This document shows positions 48,551 through 61,700 of a stretch of DNA of 64,000 nucleotides, piece after piece. The stretch's first letter is position 1. Every line of letters begins with the position of its first letter. The notes beneath the pieces are model-generated. The model ran no database searches. It worked only from the letters and a program-made list of their open reading frames with translations, and was not told the origin of the DNA. A program made the position numbers and the translations under genes. Source of the DNA: Microcebus murinus (lineage: Eukaryota > Chordata > Mammalia > Primates > Cheirogaleidae); contig NC_134109.1 of the NCBI RefSeq assembly GCF_040939455.1, positions 74,553,001-74,617,000 of the forward strand, in the 5' to 3' direction.

Positions 48551-51455
48551 TAATTAAATTAATACTTGTGTTCATCCTACTCATTTTTTTCAGGGCAGGC
48601 TTCCCCTATCCCCACCCAAGTCTCATAATCCCTTCTCTTAAGGAGCTTGCCCTCCAGTAACGGGAGACAAAACAGGTCCACATACATATAGCTCATGTAA
48701 GTGTCAGTTTGGTGAAACAGACCATGAACACTAGTGGGGAAGAGAAATCTGTCTCCTGCAATGAGAAAATTAGCACACGATCAATTACACTTAGAGATGG
48801 ATATTACCACCTCCTCACTCGGTCCCACCTCTCCAGTAACAGACTTTAGTTTAAGCTGTTTAGCAGAATGGTGAGGGCTTGTGTTGCAATAGCCACATTC
48901 TCTAAACTCATGACAAGTGACCCCAAAGCACACAGCACTTGGCAATTGAGAAAAGCAAAGGAATGATTCTATCTCTGCTGAATTGGCTTTTTTATTGATT
49001 TGCCTCAGGGCAGGAGGCTGGCCCAGGCAGTTTGCTTGAGCTGTCCTCCTGCTCTGGGTTCCAGCCTGGTCCCTCGCAGGGACTGCCCGATGCAGCCACA
49101 TGGGCAAACACCCTGGCTGGCATTATCCTGTCTCTGCAGGAGAGATCTGAATTGGGTTGAGCCTGTTGGCAGATAAGCAAAACGAAACCAATTGCTCAGA
49201 TATTTTGTCTTGAAAGGCATTTGTTTTCATTCCTTTTCTTTCTTCTTCTGCCTTTCCCCTTCATCCCAGGATCTAAAAAACTCAGGCTCCTTGGGGACCA
49301 AAGGCAACATTATCATCATCTACTCGAAGGCACGCAAACAGTGAGGGCAGAAACTCGGATGCTGAGCGAACTGCATTTGCAGCTTTCACGTCTACATGTG
49401 GTCCCAATTTAGGATCACAAGCAAAGCTGTTTATTTTAGAAAAGCTTTTTAGTTCACTTTTAAGGTATTTTGCTTAGGCATTGCTTGCTTTTCAAAAGGA
49501 GAAAATGTGTATTTTTTTCCAAAGTGCTGTTTGTTTTGGCTGTTTACTCATTTGCAAAAGTTCAGATTTTATTTTGTGAATTTAACTAATTTTTCAGCAG
49601 CCACCAAAAGCCCCACCCCTCCCCAATGCATGTGCACAAACCTCAAAAATAAAATAAGATAAAATAATTTGGAAATCAGGCATTTTTAGGGTAGCTTTGG
49701 TAGGCTTCATAAAAAGCCATTTTTGAATAAGTGATTGGCAATAGCACTTTCTGCTCCTTCATTTAACTTTTATTTGCTGCCTGAAGTGAGGACTCAACTT
49801 GGCAATTTGTATGGAGGCCAAGCATGTCTGTATACTGAGGCTAAAGCCTAATTTTGTCTTTTTTAAAAAACTTTATTCTGTAATCCTTGCTGAAATTATA
49901 TGACAAGGCTGAGGGTCAGAGTGGAGCTTAATTTGAGAAATCAGTTATTGTTGAAAAAGTAATGGGACATAAAATCGTGGTGGTGATCAGGAGTAGGTGG
50001 GGCTATGGAAAAAAGTGTGAAAAAGTCAAAATATGAATTTGGGCCCTCTAGCATGTGGTTCCACATAGAGACCTGCTGCCTCCAATTATTTAAAGCCCTC
50101 CATGGCATCTTTCGTTCTTGAAACTGCATTTACTGGTGACATTCTTTGTCCAGAACCTGAGCCCCACTTCCCTGCTTTCAGCGACATGACAAGTCCTGTG
50201 TGTCATCCCTTCGGGGAAGCTTCTCTACTAACATGATGATAGGCACTAACTGCGTGCAGTATTCTGCTCCTGTATGATGTATGTACACTTAGAGAAGGAC
50301 TTTCGGGAGGATTATTTTAACTTGATGTAGTCACTTCACCCACAGGAACTGCAGGTCCCCTGGTTGCCAGCTACAGAGACAAGAAGGACATGTCAGGTTC
50401 TCAGGCAAGGAAAAAGGGCAGTGGCTGTGAGGATCCTACAGGCAGAAATCAAGATACATAGAACATCAGAGGCCAAACCAGAGCCAGGTAAATGCATAAG
50501 AAGTTCGTACTTAGTGATCCAGCCTCCAAGGAGACAGCGTCCAACACAAAGGACAAGAGTAAAGGAGATCTGCAGAAGCTTAGGAGAGAGGAGAGCAACG
50601 GGAATGGGTGAGCTGACACACGACATCAACAGCAAGACACCATGGCGGAGGTGACCCTCTGCCACAGACCCAAAGCTCTTTGGTGGTTTCTGTTAAGGCT
50701 TATTTATCCAGGCAGCCTGGGCTTCACAGGGGAAGCAGGTCACTGGGAACATACGGTTGAGGGAAGGGGTGAATAAGGGTAGCAGAGACCATGATGGGCT
50801 CGTTCTGCATGGGGTGGAGGCGGGAGTTGGCAGGGCCTGGCCAGCCTGCCTGGGGCCCTCTTTATCAGCCGGCCTGGTGCTGGCAGTCCCCTTTCTGAGG
50901 TTCCCCACTGGCCAGGGGAGCAGTGCCCAGCAGGGACCAGGGGTACGTGGATTAGGAATGTAATTATTCCATTGTGTCAGTTCCTTTCATTTAAGACAAG
51001 AGGACTTGATTTGGGTCAGGCAAGGCCTCTGGGCCATGAGAAAGAACACTGTCACTTGGCCTTACAAATTGGTAACTGCATTAATTATCGACCCCCTACC
51101 TCTTTAAATCAGTAAGCATTCCTTATAAATAGCTAGAATAAATATTTGTTTTGGACAAACAGGGATCTCTTTGTAGAACATTCTTTTCTGTTTCTGAGTT
51201 TCTACCAGTTATTGCCCTCCCCCTTTTTTTTAAATTCCAGCCTCAGGGGGAAAGGGCATGCGGTGCGTGTATTGCGGGCAGGAGGATGCTCAGACTGAAT
51301 CCTCTACAAATCTTTGGCCATTTTCCTGGCCTGTGGTTTTCCCATCTCACATAAATATTCCCAACTTCTTCCTTTCATATCCATGGAATCTCTGCTCAGC
51401 AACGGTTATTAAGAACAAAACTACAACAAAACCAACAGGAAAGGTTAGGTCCTTG
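48551..51455 (-). other. SCG5: SCG5 intron 2: mostly unique DNA
   Basis: No exon or confident repeat, except a possible ancient repeat at 48620-48750 ('ctcttaaggagcttgccctccagtaac'). 49430-49620 is repeat-free, with a TGTTTAC (49541-49547) next to ATTTGCAA (49550-49557). ORFs in this part show no coding features. Confidence 0.45.
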
Positions 51456-51798
51456 TTTTTGTTTTGTTTTGTTTTGTTTTTGAGACAGAGTCTCGCTTTG
51501 TTGCCCAGGCTAGAGTGAGTGCCGTGGCGTCAGCCTAGCTCACAGCAACCTCAAACTCCTGGGCTCAAGCGATCCTCCTGCCTCAGTCTCCCCAATAGCT
51601 GGGACTACAGGCATGCGCCACCATGCCTGGCTAATTTTTTCTATATATATTAGTTGGCCAATTAATTTCTTTCTATTTATAGTAGAGACGGGGTCTCGCT
51701 CTTGCTCAGGCTGGTTTCGAACTCCTGAACTCTAGCAATCTGCCTGCCTCGGCCTCCCAGAGTGCTAGGATTACAGGCGTGAGCCACCGCGCCCGGCC
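51456..51798 (-). mobile_element. lemur-type Alu SINE
   Basis: Reverse-complement dimer with (TTTTG)n tail (51456-51481), 'gccgtggcgtcagcctagctcacagcaacc', the lemur linker insert at 51643-51675, and the end 'gcgcccggcc' (51789-51798). The flanks share gtccttgtt (51449-51457 and 51803-51811), probably the remainder of the target duplication. Same orientation as SCG5. Confidence 0.92.
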
Positions 51799-52244
51799 AA
51801 AAGTCCTTGTTGAGTATCAACCGTGTGCCAGGCACCATACCTGGAGCTAGGACCCGATGGCACAATGGAGGGGACACACTCCAATGATCACAAAGCTGTG
51901 TGGACAGGGGTAAGCAATTCATGCCATACAGTCCAGGAGATGGGCCTCTGGTGATACACACTCAGGCAGGGGAAGCTCTCCACGTAGACACTGGAAATAC
52001 AACTTGCAGAACTCTTTTGAACCTTAAAAATGGCACTCTCTCTTATGGACACATGGTAACAGGGGTAAAGAAAGCATAAGCAATTCAAATTTATAAATAA
52101 CACTAGACTTACATTTAAAAATGGCTTCAACCTCCCCACTCACCCCCCCTCAGAAAACTTTTAACTAGAACCACTGATGAGAAATAATGTTGGAAGGAGT
52201 AAAGTTCAGTCTCTCTTCATGTACTGTTTTCAAACGGTATATAG

Positions 52245-52564
52245 CAGTGCTGTCTGATAGAAATGTAATGTGAACCACATATATAATTTGAAATTGTCTA
52301 GTAACGTCATTTTAAAAAATAAAAAGATATGGGTGAAATTAAATTTCATGGTTTATTATTTATCCTAATATAGCCAACTTACCGTTTCAACATGTCAGTA
52401 ATATATAAAAAAAAATTCCCAATAAGAAATTTTACTTTCTTTTTTTGTACTTCTTTCAAAATATGGTGTGAAGTTTATACTTAGAGCACATCCAATTCAA
52501 ACGGGCTATATTTTAAGTGTTTAGTGGCCTGTGAGGCTGGTGACTACCGTGTTGGTCAGCACAG
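52245..52564. repeat. non-autonomous DNA-transposon fossil (hAT-like)
   Basis: Imperfect terminal inverted repeats: cagtgctgtctgatag at the left, and at the right a sequence whose complement begins ctgtgctgacc. The body ('gtgaaccacatatataatttgaaattg', 'gagcacatccaattcaaacgggctatattttaagtg', 'ggctggtgactaccgtgttgg') is typical of a common mammalian DNA element of about 320 bases. The family name was not settled and no clear 8-bp duplication remains. Confidence 0.65.
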
Positions 52565-52609
52565 GTACACAGAGGTCAGGCGTGGAGGTCAAAGTTCAGG
52601 CAGCAATAC

Positions 52610-52980
52610 ACCTGCCTGGGTTTGAATATCGGCTCCTTCACTCTGGCTGTGTATTACCTCGTCTATAAAACATGGATACTAATAATACCAACCTTAAGGT
52701 GTAGTATGAGGATAAAATAAGACAAAATGGTCCTTGCAAGGCTTTTTTTTTTTTTTTTGCACAGATTCCGGCAAATATTGTGTTTAATAAGTGTTAGCTG
52801 TGATTGTCACTTTATAATGTGTGAGCTCTCTACTTAAAAACTGATGTGATCCCAAACAAGTGATCTTACCTCTTTGAATATTTTGGTTTTTTCCTCTGTA
52901 AAACAGGGGTGATAATAATACTTCATTGAGAAGATAAACTGGTGCAAACATGGCTCTTAATAAATGTTTGTTTCTTTCCC
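52610..52980 (+). repeat. two MIR fragments
   Basis: First copy at 52615-52740 ('ctgggtttgaatatcggctcc', 'cctcgtctataaaacatggatactaataata'). Second copy at 52840-52975 ('gatcttacctctttgaatattttgg', 'ctgtaaaacaggggtgataataata', 'taataaatgtttg'). A poly-T of 16 lies between them at 52743-52758. Confidence 0.7.
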
Positions 52981-54239
52981 CTTGAATTCAGGTATCGATG
53001 AAGAAAGAAATAGCCAAAGGGCCACCTGAGCAGGGATAGAAGTGTCAAAAGGGATACATTACCCAGGTAACTAACTACATTAGCATCCAGATGGGTCCAA
53101 CACACCTCAGCCAGTTAGAGTGCCCACTAGATGTGTTTCTTTGTAGTTCCTTTACAAGAAGCTACATAAGAGCAAGCAGGTTCATAGACTGATAAATAGA
53201 GAATTTAAATAGAATATTTATATCTTATATAATATATCCATTTGTATGTCTAATTTACTAGGTAGCCATGGTCAGTATTTGAAAGCTGTAGCTATACTCA
53301 ACTCCTTTGTGTTGATAAGAAGAAAAACTTGGGGAAAACTGTTTATTATAACACTTAAATCTCTAATGGCAATGGCCTTTATTGCTTTCCTACTCACAAG
53401 TTTGTTTTTTTTCATATTTAATGGCTCATTCAGGATTTTGAGAAGGAAAACTTAAAAATTTTAATTAAAACCATACCCTAAATATCCTTAGGCCCCTCTG
53501 CATATTTGTTTATCTTTCTTCTTAGGATTGATTTGTTAAGTTTTGGAATTACCGGGGAAGAGCTTTTTATTTGAGGGTGTTTGAAATCCACGATTTGAAA
53601 CAGGGAGGGACACACGAGTGACGGGATTGGTTGTGACTTCGCCCCCCCCCCAGCCGCCCTCCAGCCTGCCCTTGAAGGAGTCGCTATAAACTGCCAAGGT
53701 TTTTATGCCTCTCTGGGCTGTAGAAGGCTCACTTCCCAATGACAGTAAAACTGCCACGAAAACCAAAATGAGTTTTAGACGATACTGAGGGCTCATCTCC
53801 CACCAACGGAAAGGGAAATCGTCATTACAGACAAATAGTACTTGTTTTTACCTAAAGGAACACACGACCTCACACCTCTGACTCTCCCCTTTGCTGCAGG
53901 GGTGCAATAAGACTAAGTATAACAATAAAAAATGAAATAAAACAAACATGATGAAAACATCGTGAGCTAAACTAGTTTCCCTCTTGACCCCAGGTTTATC
54001 TCCATCTCCACGTTGTACTTTTCAGAAAGTAGCAGAAACTAGGCCTTTAAAAAAGAAAAAAAAATGGACCTAATGCTGATGAGAGCATTTAATTAAACAG
54101 AACTGGATAAAGGTGGTGTCTTACCAAAATGGAAATAAAATACATTTCTTGAGAATAGGTATAGATTATTCAAGATACCCATGTGATTCTAATTGTTTCT
54201 GTGGCATTAGGCACATTTTAGGAGAAAGTGGTCCTGATG
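52981..54239 (-). other. SCG5: SCG5 intron 2: unique DNA with a secretory-like open frame
   Basis: No repeat is recognised. At 53536-53796 a minus-strand ATG frame of 86 codons begins MSPQYRLKLILVFVAVLLSL, resembling a signal peptide, and passes through a 10-C tract (53642-53651). No splice-site, homology or codon evidence supports a gene, so it is not called as a CDS. Confidence 0.35.
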
Positions 54240-54250
54240 CATAAATTCAC

Positions 54251-54597
54251 TTTTTTTTTTTTTTTTTTTTTTTGAGACAGAGTCTTGCTTTGTTGCCCAG
54301 GCTAGAGTGAGTGCCATGGCGTCAGCCTAGCTCACAGCAACCTCAAACTCCTGGGCTCGAGTGATCCTTCTGCCTCAGCCTCCCGGGTAGCTGGGACTAC
54401 AGGCATGCGCCACCATGCCCGGCTAATTTTTTTTTTTTTTTTATATATATCAGTTGGCCAATTAATTTCTTTCTATTTATAGTAGAGACGGGGTCTCACT
54501 CTTGCTCAGGCTGGTTTCGAACTCCTGACCTTGAGCAATCCGCCCGCCTCGGCCTCCCAAGAGCTAGGATTACAGGCGTGAGCCACAGCGCCCGGCC
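54251..54597 (-). mobile_element. lemur-type Alu SINE
   Basis: Reverse-complement dimer: T23 tail (54251-54273), 'gccatggcgtcagcctagctcacagcaacc', a poly-T linker extended by 'atatatatcagttggccaattaatttc' (54443-54469), end 'gcgcccggcc'. The target duplication ataaattcactttt is seen at 54241-54254 and 54598-54611. Same orientation as SCG5. Confidence 0.93.
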
Positions 54598-56099
54598 ATA
54601 AATTCACTTTTAATTCATTTCCAGGAAGTGATTTGAGATTTAAGAGACTTTTGTGGGCGGGCACAACCACAAAAATGTCATATCAATCTTGAAAAGTTTT
54701 TCATCCTGAAACCCGAAGGGTTTGACTCCTGCGGACACCCACCTCCCCATTTGATAGGCAGAGGGAGAAGAATGCGTACGCATGAGAGGAAGAAGATTCT
54801 AGGGGGCCCAAATTGGAGACACAAATAGAGGCTGGGCTCCCTCAGCCTCCCTGGCCTGGACCAGACCCCAGTGGGGAAGGAAGACAGGTGTGGACACCTG
54901 CCTTCCTGCCTTGTCTCCTCAGTACACTCGGGAACTTCCTTACCCCTCTCAGCTCCCTCAGTATTCCTTACATATAAGGAAAATACATACTAGATGCCCA
55001 ATACATATTTGTGGATGGAATGGCTTCCCTTGTTCACGTGATCGTGGAGGAGAATGGCTCTCAGCGGGACATGTGATATTTATACAAATGAAAGGATCTC
55101 GCAGAAGATGCATGACTAGGGATCTCATTAATATTGTTGAAATGAAAGGCAGCTGGATACGATTCCTCAGATCCCAAAAGAGCGATGTGGGGAAGGACAG
55201 TGAGACAAGAGAAGGAGGCAGAGGCTGGGACTCCCAGGCCCGGGGGCTGGTTGCACAGCCGGCATATGATCTTCCGCAAAGAGCTCGACCTCTCAGGACC
55301 TTGTTTTCTCTACTATAAAATGAGGCAGGTGAAAAAGATGTTCTCTAAAGTACTGTCTTGTCTCGGGATCCCAATACCCTAACTTGTGCAGAGTGTCACA
55401 TCTCGTGTCCCCTCCCACTGGCTGCTCACAGGGACCGTCGGTGGGATATTCTGGCCAGCTTCAGGCTTCCAATGCAGCGCTCTTTCAACTACAGCACGCT
55501 TGCCAGATACCCAACAGTATAGAAGGCCGACGTCATTGGTTTTGCTGTTTGATGGCCTTCAAATATGCACCGTCGTCAAAGGTGACAGTCTGACCTGAAC
55601 CCGCGCTGCAGCCCGCAGATGCCGCACAGGATAAGGCTGCCCGCGGTTCCCTCCCCGCAAGAAGCACTGGAGAAGCCGAAGCTGGTACAGCCAGTCTGCA
55701 GGGATGGGCCATTTTCCTCTCATGCCTTCATCCAAAACTGGCTTCCTTTTCTCCACGACTTGAGTCCCACTGCTGACAGCTGAGCAGTCACTGGAATCAC
55801 AAGGGACACTGAAAAAAATCCTAAGCAGCCCGGACTGTCCAGAATTATCAAATCTGAATTCCCAGAGAGACTGGGGGCCAGGAATCTTTCACGTTAAGCT
55901 TCCCAGGTCATGCTGATGATCCACCAGGCAGGAAAGTCACGGTTTCAGGTAGTTTCCTCTGCCCGAACAGGCCTGGAAATGCCATTTCACTTGAAATAAT
56001 CAGTCTATCTAGCTATCTGATGCCGCCTGCCATGAAGTCAAGCGGGTGTAGCGGTGGCTGGGGCGAGTAGTAACAAGACACAGCCCTGTCACAGAAGAC
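54598..56099 (-). other. SCG5: SCG5 intron 2: unique DNA and a MER5-like fossil
   Basis: 55790-55920 resembles a worn MER5 element ('tcaaatctgaattcccagagagactggggg', 'cttcccaggtcatgctgatgatcc'). 55550-55650 holds several CpGs. Nothing coding is recognised. Confidence 0.45.
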
Positions 56100-56350
56100 C
56101 ACTACCGGATGATTCCCTCATATGAAATGTTCAGAAGAGGCAAATCCACACACACACACAGAAAGCAGATTAGTGGTTGCAACGGGGAGTGAGGGGGAAG
56201 TCAAAGGGGCAGAGGTGGAGGCAATGTCTATGGGGAATGGGGTGATAAAATGTTCTAACATTTTTGATATGACTATACTAAAACTCATTAAACTGTATAC
56301 TTTAAATGAGGGAATCATATAGTACGAGCTATAGATCAATAAAGCTGCCA
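56100..56350 (+). repeat. old L1 (L1M-type) 3'-end fragment
   Basis: 'tgaaatgttcagaagaggcaaatcc', 'agaaagcagattagtggttgc', 'ggggtgataaaatgttctaac', 'actgtatactttaaatgaggg' and 'gatcaataaagctg' are the consecutive blocks of an L1M 3' UTR in sense. CA-rich microsatellites lie near 56147-56160 and 56405-56440. Confidence 0.8.
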
Positions 56351-56929
56351 TATACATATGTGTATATATATATTTAAAAGCAACCCTAACCTTTTCTTCC
56401 TCCCGTCACACACACAGACACACACGCTCATGCACACACGTGCACCTTGTCAACTCACGATCACTGGCAGGTTAATTACAGACGCCCAACTAGTGAACAG
56501 CCCACGTGTGTGAATGGCACCTCACTCATCCGGTGACCACCCTCCCCTAGCTCTTCCGCGCCAGAGAAATCAAATTGTCCCGGGCCGATGGCACCACCTG
56601 GTGGTCATCGCAGGAACTCCCTCACGGGATGTCTTCCGCACCACCTCCCGTCTTGCTATTCTTCCCGCTTCCAACTTCAGGGCTCAGTAAATTCTAGTTT
56701 AGGTAATTTCCAATTTATACAAACAGTATTCCCTTCCATCTCTTCTCCCAACTCTTGCCCCCGGTCTCCCTGTACTGCTGCTAAACAGCATTTAAAAACT
56801 TCAGTTGTAAGCCTTCGTGTGAAAATGGAAAGCAGCAAATCTTTACGTGGTGAGACACAATTAGAGCTAATAAAGGTAAGCAATGAGTCGTACGAACCAA
56901 TATTTCAGAGAATAAGAAAAGCGCACTGC

Positions 56930-57990
<1,061 letters not shown>

Positions 57991-58055
57991 CACTTAAAGG
58001 TACTCCAGATTTCCTTCTGAATGTGCCATGGCAGAAAAAATAAAGGCTATAGAGC

Positions 58056-58225
58056 CACAGTTCTCAACTGGGGGTCTGATTTTGCCCCTCAGGGGCAAAA
58101 ATCTGGACACATTTTTGGTTGTGGCAAATTAGGAAATTCCACTGGCATGTAGCAGGCAAAGGCCAAGGGTGGTTTTGCAGCCCCCACAACAGAGAATTCC
58201 AATAGTGCTGATAGCATGAACCCTG
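58056..58225 (-). repeat. MER20-type hAT DNA-transposon fossil
   Basis: 'cacagttctcaactgggggtctgattttgcccctcagggg', 'ctggacacatttttggttgtgg', 'cccacaacagagaattcc', and the end 'aatagtgctgatagcatgaaccctg' correspond to MER20 read in reverse. Old and without clear duplication. Confidence 0.7.
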
Positions 58226-58410
58226 CGCGGATTTGACTCCAGGTCCTGTGCCCCTTAGCTGTCCAATCTTGGCACATTGCTCCCCCGCTCTAAACCTCAA
58301 CTTTCCCTAGTAAAATGGAATCATCTGCATCTGATTTCTGAGGACAAAATAGCAACATATAAAGTGTCTGGCACACAGTAGATACAAAATAAATATCAGT
58401 TCCCTTCTCC
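58226..58410 (+). repeat. MIR SINE
   Basis: 'gatttgactccaggtcctgtgcccc', 'aaacctcaactttccctagtaaaatgg' and 'gtgtctggcacacagtagatacaaaataaatatcag' are sense MIR blocks. Confidence 0.7.
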
Positions 58411-58471
58411 TGGAACACTACTATTCAATTTTGTATTTCCTTTTGCTAGTTATTATAAAAAGACTATGTGT

Positions 58472-58795
58472 GGCCGGGTGCGGGGACTCATGCCAGTAAT
58501 GCTAGCACTCTGGAAGGCTGAGGTGGGAGGATCCCTTGAGCTCAGGAGTTCGAGACCACCTTGAGCAAGAGAGAGACCCCAATCTCTACTAAAAATAGAA
58601 AGACAGGCCGGGCATGGTGGCGCATGCCTGTAGTCCCAGCTACTCGGGAGGCTGAGGCAGGAGGATCACTTGAGCCCAGGAGTTTGAGGTTGCTGTGAGC
58701 TCTGAGGACACAACCACACTCTAGCTGGGGTGATAGAGTGAGACTCTGTCTCAAAAACAAACAAAAAAAGTAAACCAAAACAACAACAAAAGAAC
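58472..58795 (+). mobile_element. Alu SINE without the lemur linker insert
   Basis: Sense dimer starting 'ggccgggtgcggggactcatgcc' at 58472. The linker is short ('ctaaaaatagaaagacaggccgggcatgg') and lacks the ttggccaactaat insert of the other lemur-type copies, so it belongs to a different, probably older, subfamily. Tail of a/c-rich units to about 58795. Target duplication not clear. Confidence 0.88.
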
Positions 58796-61700
58796 ATGTT
58801 CTACCCTTCTCAATCATCCATTTCAGGTATAATTTGGGAGTCAGGCAAGCTTTGCTGTGCTCTCTTCAGATTCTATAGCTTTAATATTAGGTGGCTAGGA
58901 TGAAAAAAATGAATTCTTGGCTTTGCAATATCGACTACCAAAAACTCCTGACAGCAAACGTCCTAAGTACTGAGAAGCTGGCCTCCCGTCCTGACCCAGC
59001 CTAACGGAGTCTTCCCTGCAGCCCGAGGCTGAGTGTGGAGAGCACTGAGAGGGGCACAGGCACCAAAGACACGCGCGTGGGTGCTGAGTGCGTCTCACCA
59101 CCGGCTGCAGCTACGCGCGAGTGACCTGGGGCTCACCGACCCACCGGGCTTATTTGTATTTTCTTTTTCCTCTGCTCTATGAGATCTATTTACAAATCTG
59201 CTCATAGACATTAAAAATGGTCTAGGGAGAGCAGAACTCTAAACCCCAGGTAGGCTCTTCCTTACTGCTTCTCCATCAGAACAGGGCTGGGACCAGCTGA
59301 CAGAGCTGCAGCTGTTCTGCCAGTCGCCGCCCAGTGCCTTTGGCTACGCTGGAGAGAGGCTGATGGTCATTAACAGTCTCCTCAATGCCGATGCCGGGAC
59401 TGAGGGCGAGGGAGGGGATCTGACGTGCCCTGGAGCACGGGCAGTCTGAGAGTCTGAGACAGGGCAGGGGGAGGCCTGGGTAGGTAGGCAGGCTGCAGGA
59501 GGGAGCTGCATAGGTATTACCAATAACTTATTCTTGTCAGAGCCAAGGATCTGGCGAGCTACGAGAGAGGTGACCACTCCCTGCCTGCAGGCTCGTCTTG
59601 CCTGTCCACAGCCCAGACCCCTAGGCACCAAAACTGTGCCTGTAAAAAAAAAAAAAAAAAGCAGAGGTGCTTACCAGATTCCAGTATGCTGTACACAGAC
59701 CTAGTTAAGTGAGAGACGACTGCCAAAACGTCTCTTCGCTGACCACACATGCAAAAAAAAATCCATCTGATATTAGTGTAATGTATCATTTACTATCAGA
59801 ATGACTGCTTCCCCCGCTCCTTGGGAATATTTTCAGTCAATAGCACCTGCATGGTTGCCATGTTTTTGCACACTTCAGTGATCGAGGGGTATTCAGAGTC
59901 TGGACAAACTCCGCAAATGGTCCCTCCCACCATCTGCTGAAGGATTAAACAAGAAAAAGGCAAGAATGCGACATGCAGGAGAAGAGACCCACTGGCTCGC
60001 TTTGGGAGACAGGCATCTCTGGCAGTTTACAGCAAAGAATTCTTCCCAGCAGGCCCATCCATTCCTGATGCTCCGGAGGAAAACGTTAGTCACTCATGTC
60101 CTGTCCGAACCATGCAGAGCTTGTTGACACAGGCCTGCCGAGTTGTACCAGAAAGATGGCATCAGGAAGGTCCCCTTGGCCTCTGCAGGGCAGGCCAGCT
60201 GCCTGGACTGGCCATCTCCTCAGCTACAATCTCAGTCTCATGCAAAGGAAAACTTGGACAAGCTACTGGGGGGAGGGGAATGATCAGTAGTGCCACGAGC
60301 CTGCCACCAATCCCTGCTGGCAGGGCCCATTGCCATGGTCATCTCAGACCCTGCATGTGTTTCACTCTGCCTTGGTCAGGTCAAAAGCCAGCAGAAAACC
60401 TCCTCCTGCCACTTACTGCACCGCCACCCACTGGGCACTGATGGCCTAACTTGCTAAGAAGAGAGGTTTGTGTCTGACTCTCTGGGAGCTTATCATCAAA
60501 TGTGTCCAAGTGAACAACCACCTGGAAAACGTGGAGCTCTTAGAGGAAAGTTTCATGTCACAGATTATTCGGCATGTACCGAACATTGCAGGAGGCACAT
60601 TCCCTTTATCTTCTCTTGGACAGCCATAAATGCTGAGTGACTGGAGACATACCTACCTCCACCCCCGGAGATCCCAATGGTGTGGGGGCCATCTGTGCAC
60701 GGATATGACCAACACAGAGAGAGAGATCCGACCCACTGTCCCGCCCAATGCCACCACCACCACTGCTGCCATTGAGGGTACCTCCAGATTTGGGGCAGCC
60801 TTCTTATCTGCAAGGACAGAGAGGTGTTAAGGGACACGTGACAGGCAAGGGACACGTGACAGGCAAGGTGCAGATAGGCTGTGGGAGGCAGAAGCCACCC
60901 TCGCTGAAATTCGGGACCTGAGCCATACAGATCATGTGCCTCTGTCCCCTGCTGTTCTTTAAGTGGAGAAACTTTGTGACAGCCTTAAATGTGTCCACCT
61001 TTCCCCGCCACGCCCTACCCCCTATAATCACCCTGCACTCGACACTTGCTGGCTAGAAAGTATATTTATTCTCGCTTCTTCATTCCTGAACTGTAATCCA
61101 TATGCTCTGCATGTCACCCCTCCTGGAGGAAGTCCAGCTCAAGTTCGGCTGATCTGTGACATCTTCTCTGGGGGCCAACACCCGATCCCCCTCCAGAACT
61201 CTAGGAATGACCATAGGACCCTTATACTGGGCTCTCAGCTTTCATCTAGAATGTTGCAGATGTGCATTTTAATTTTTATGGCCCTTCCCCCACCTAGACG
61301 TCAAGTTCCTTAAGCAAGGGCTACGGGCACAGCAAGAGGTGACGGATGGGCCCGCTGCTCCTCTCTGCCGGTCCCTGGATAGCAGTTGGGATCACAGCCT
61401 TGTCGCCAGCTGACCTCACTGGGGTGCAGCACTGCGTGGAGACAGTTCATTCTTCTGATCTTTCCTGTGTTTTTTTTTTTTTTTTTTTTTTTTTACCTCT
61501 GGATGCTTCCAGGCTGAAATGCCAATGGAAAACGCTGCCAGGGAATAGGAGAGTAAGGGGGAATGCAACTGAACCCTGCTCCATTCCTGATTTTTTTGTA
61601 AAACTGCTCAATTCCTCTGGTCAGAGTTTAACCTTCATAACATGTTAACAGAATACAATATCTGCTCCCACCTATTGTACAGAGATCCTATGTAAATAAG

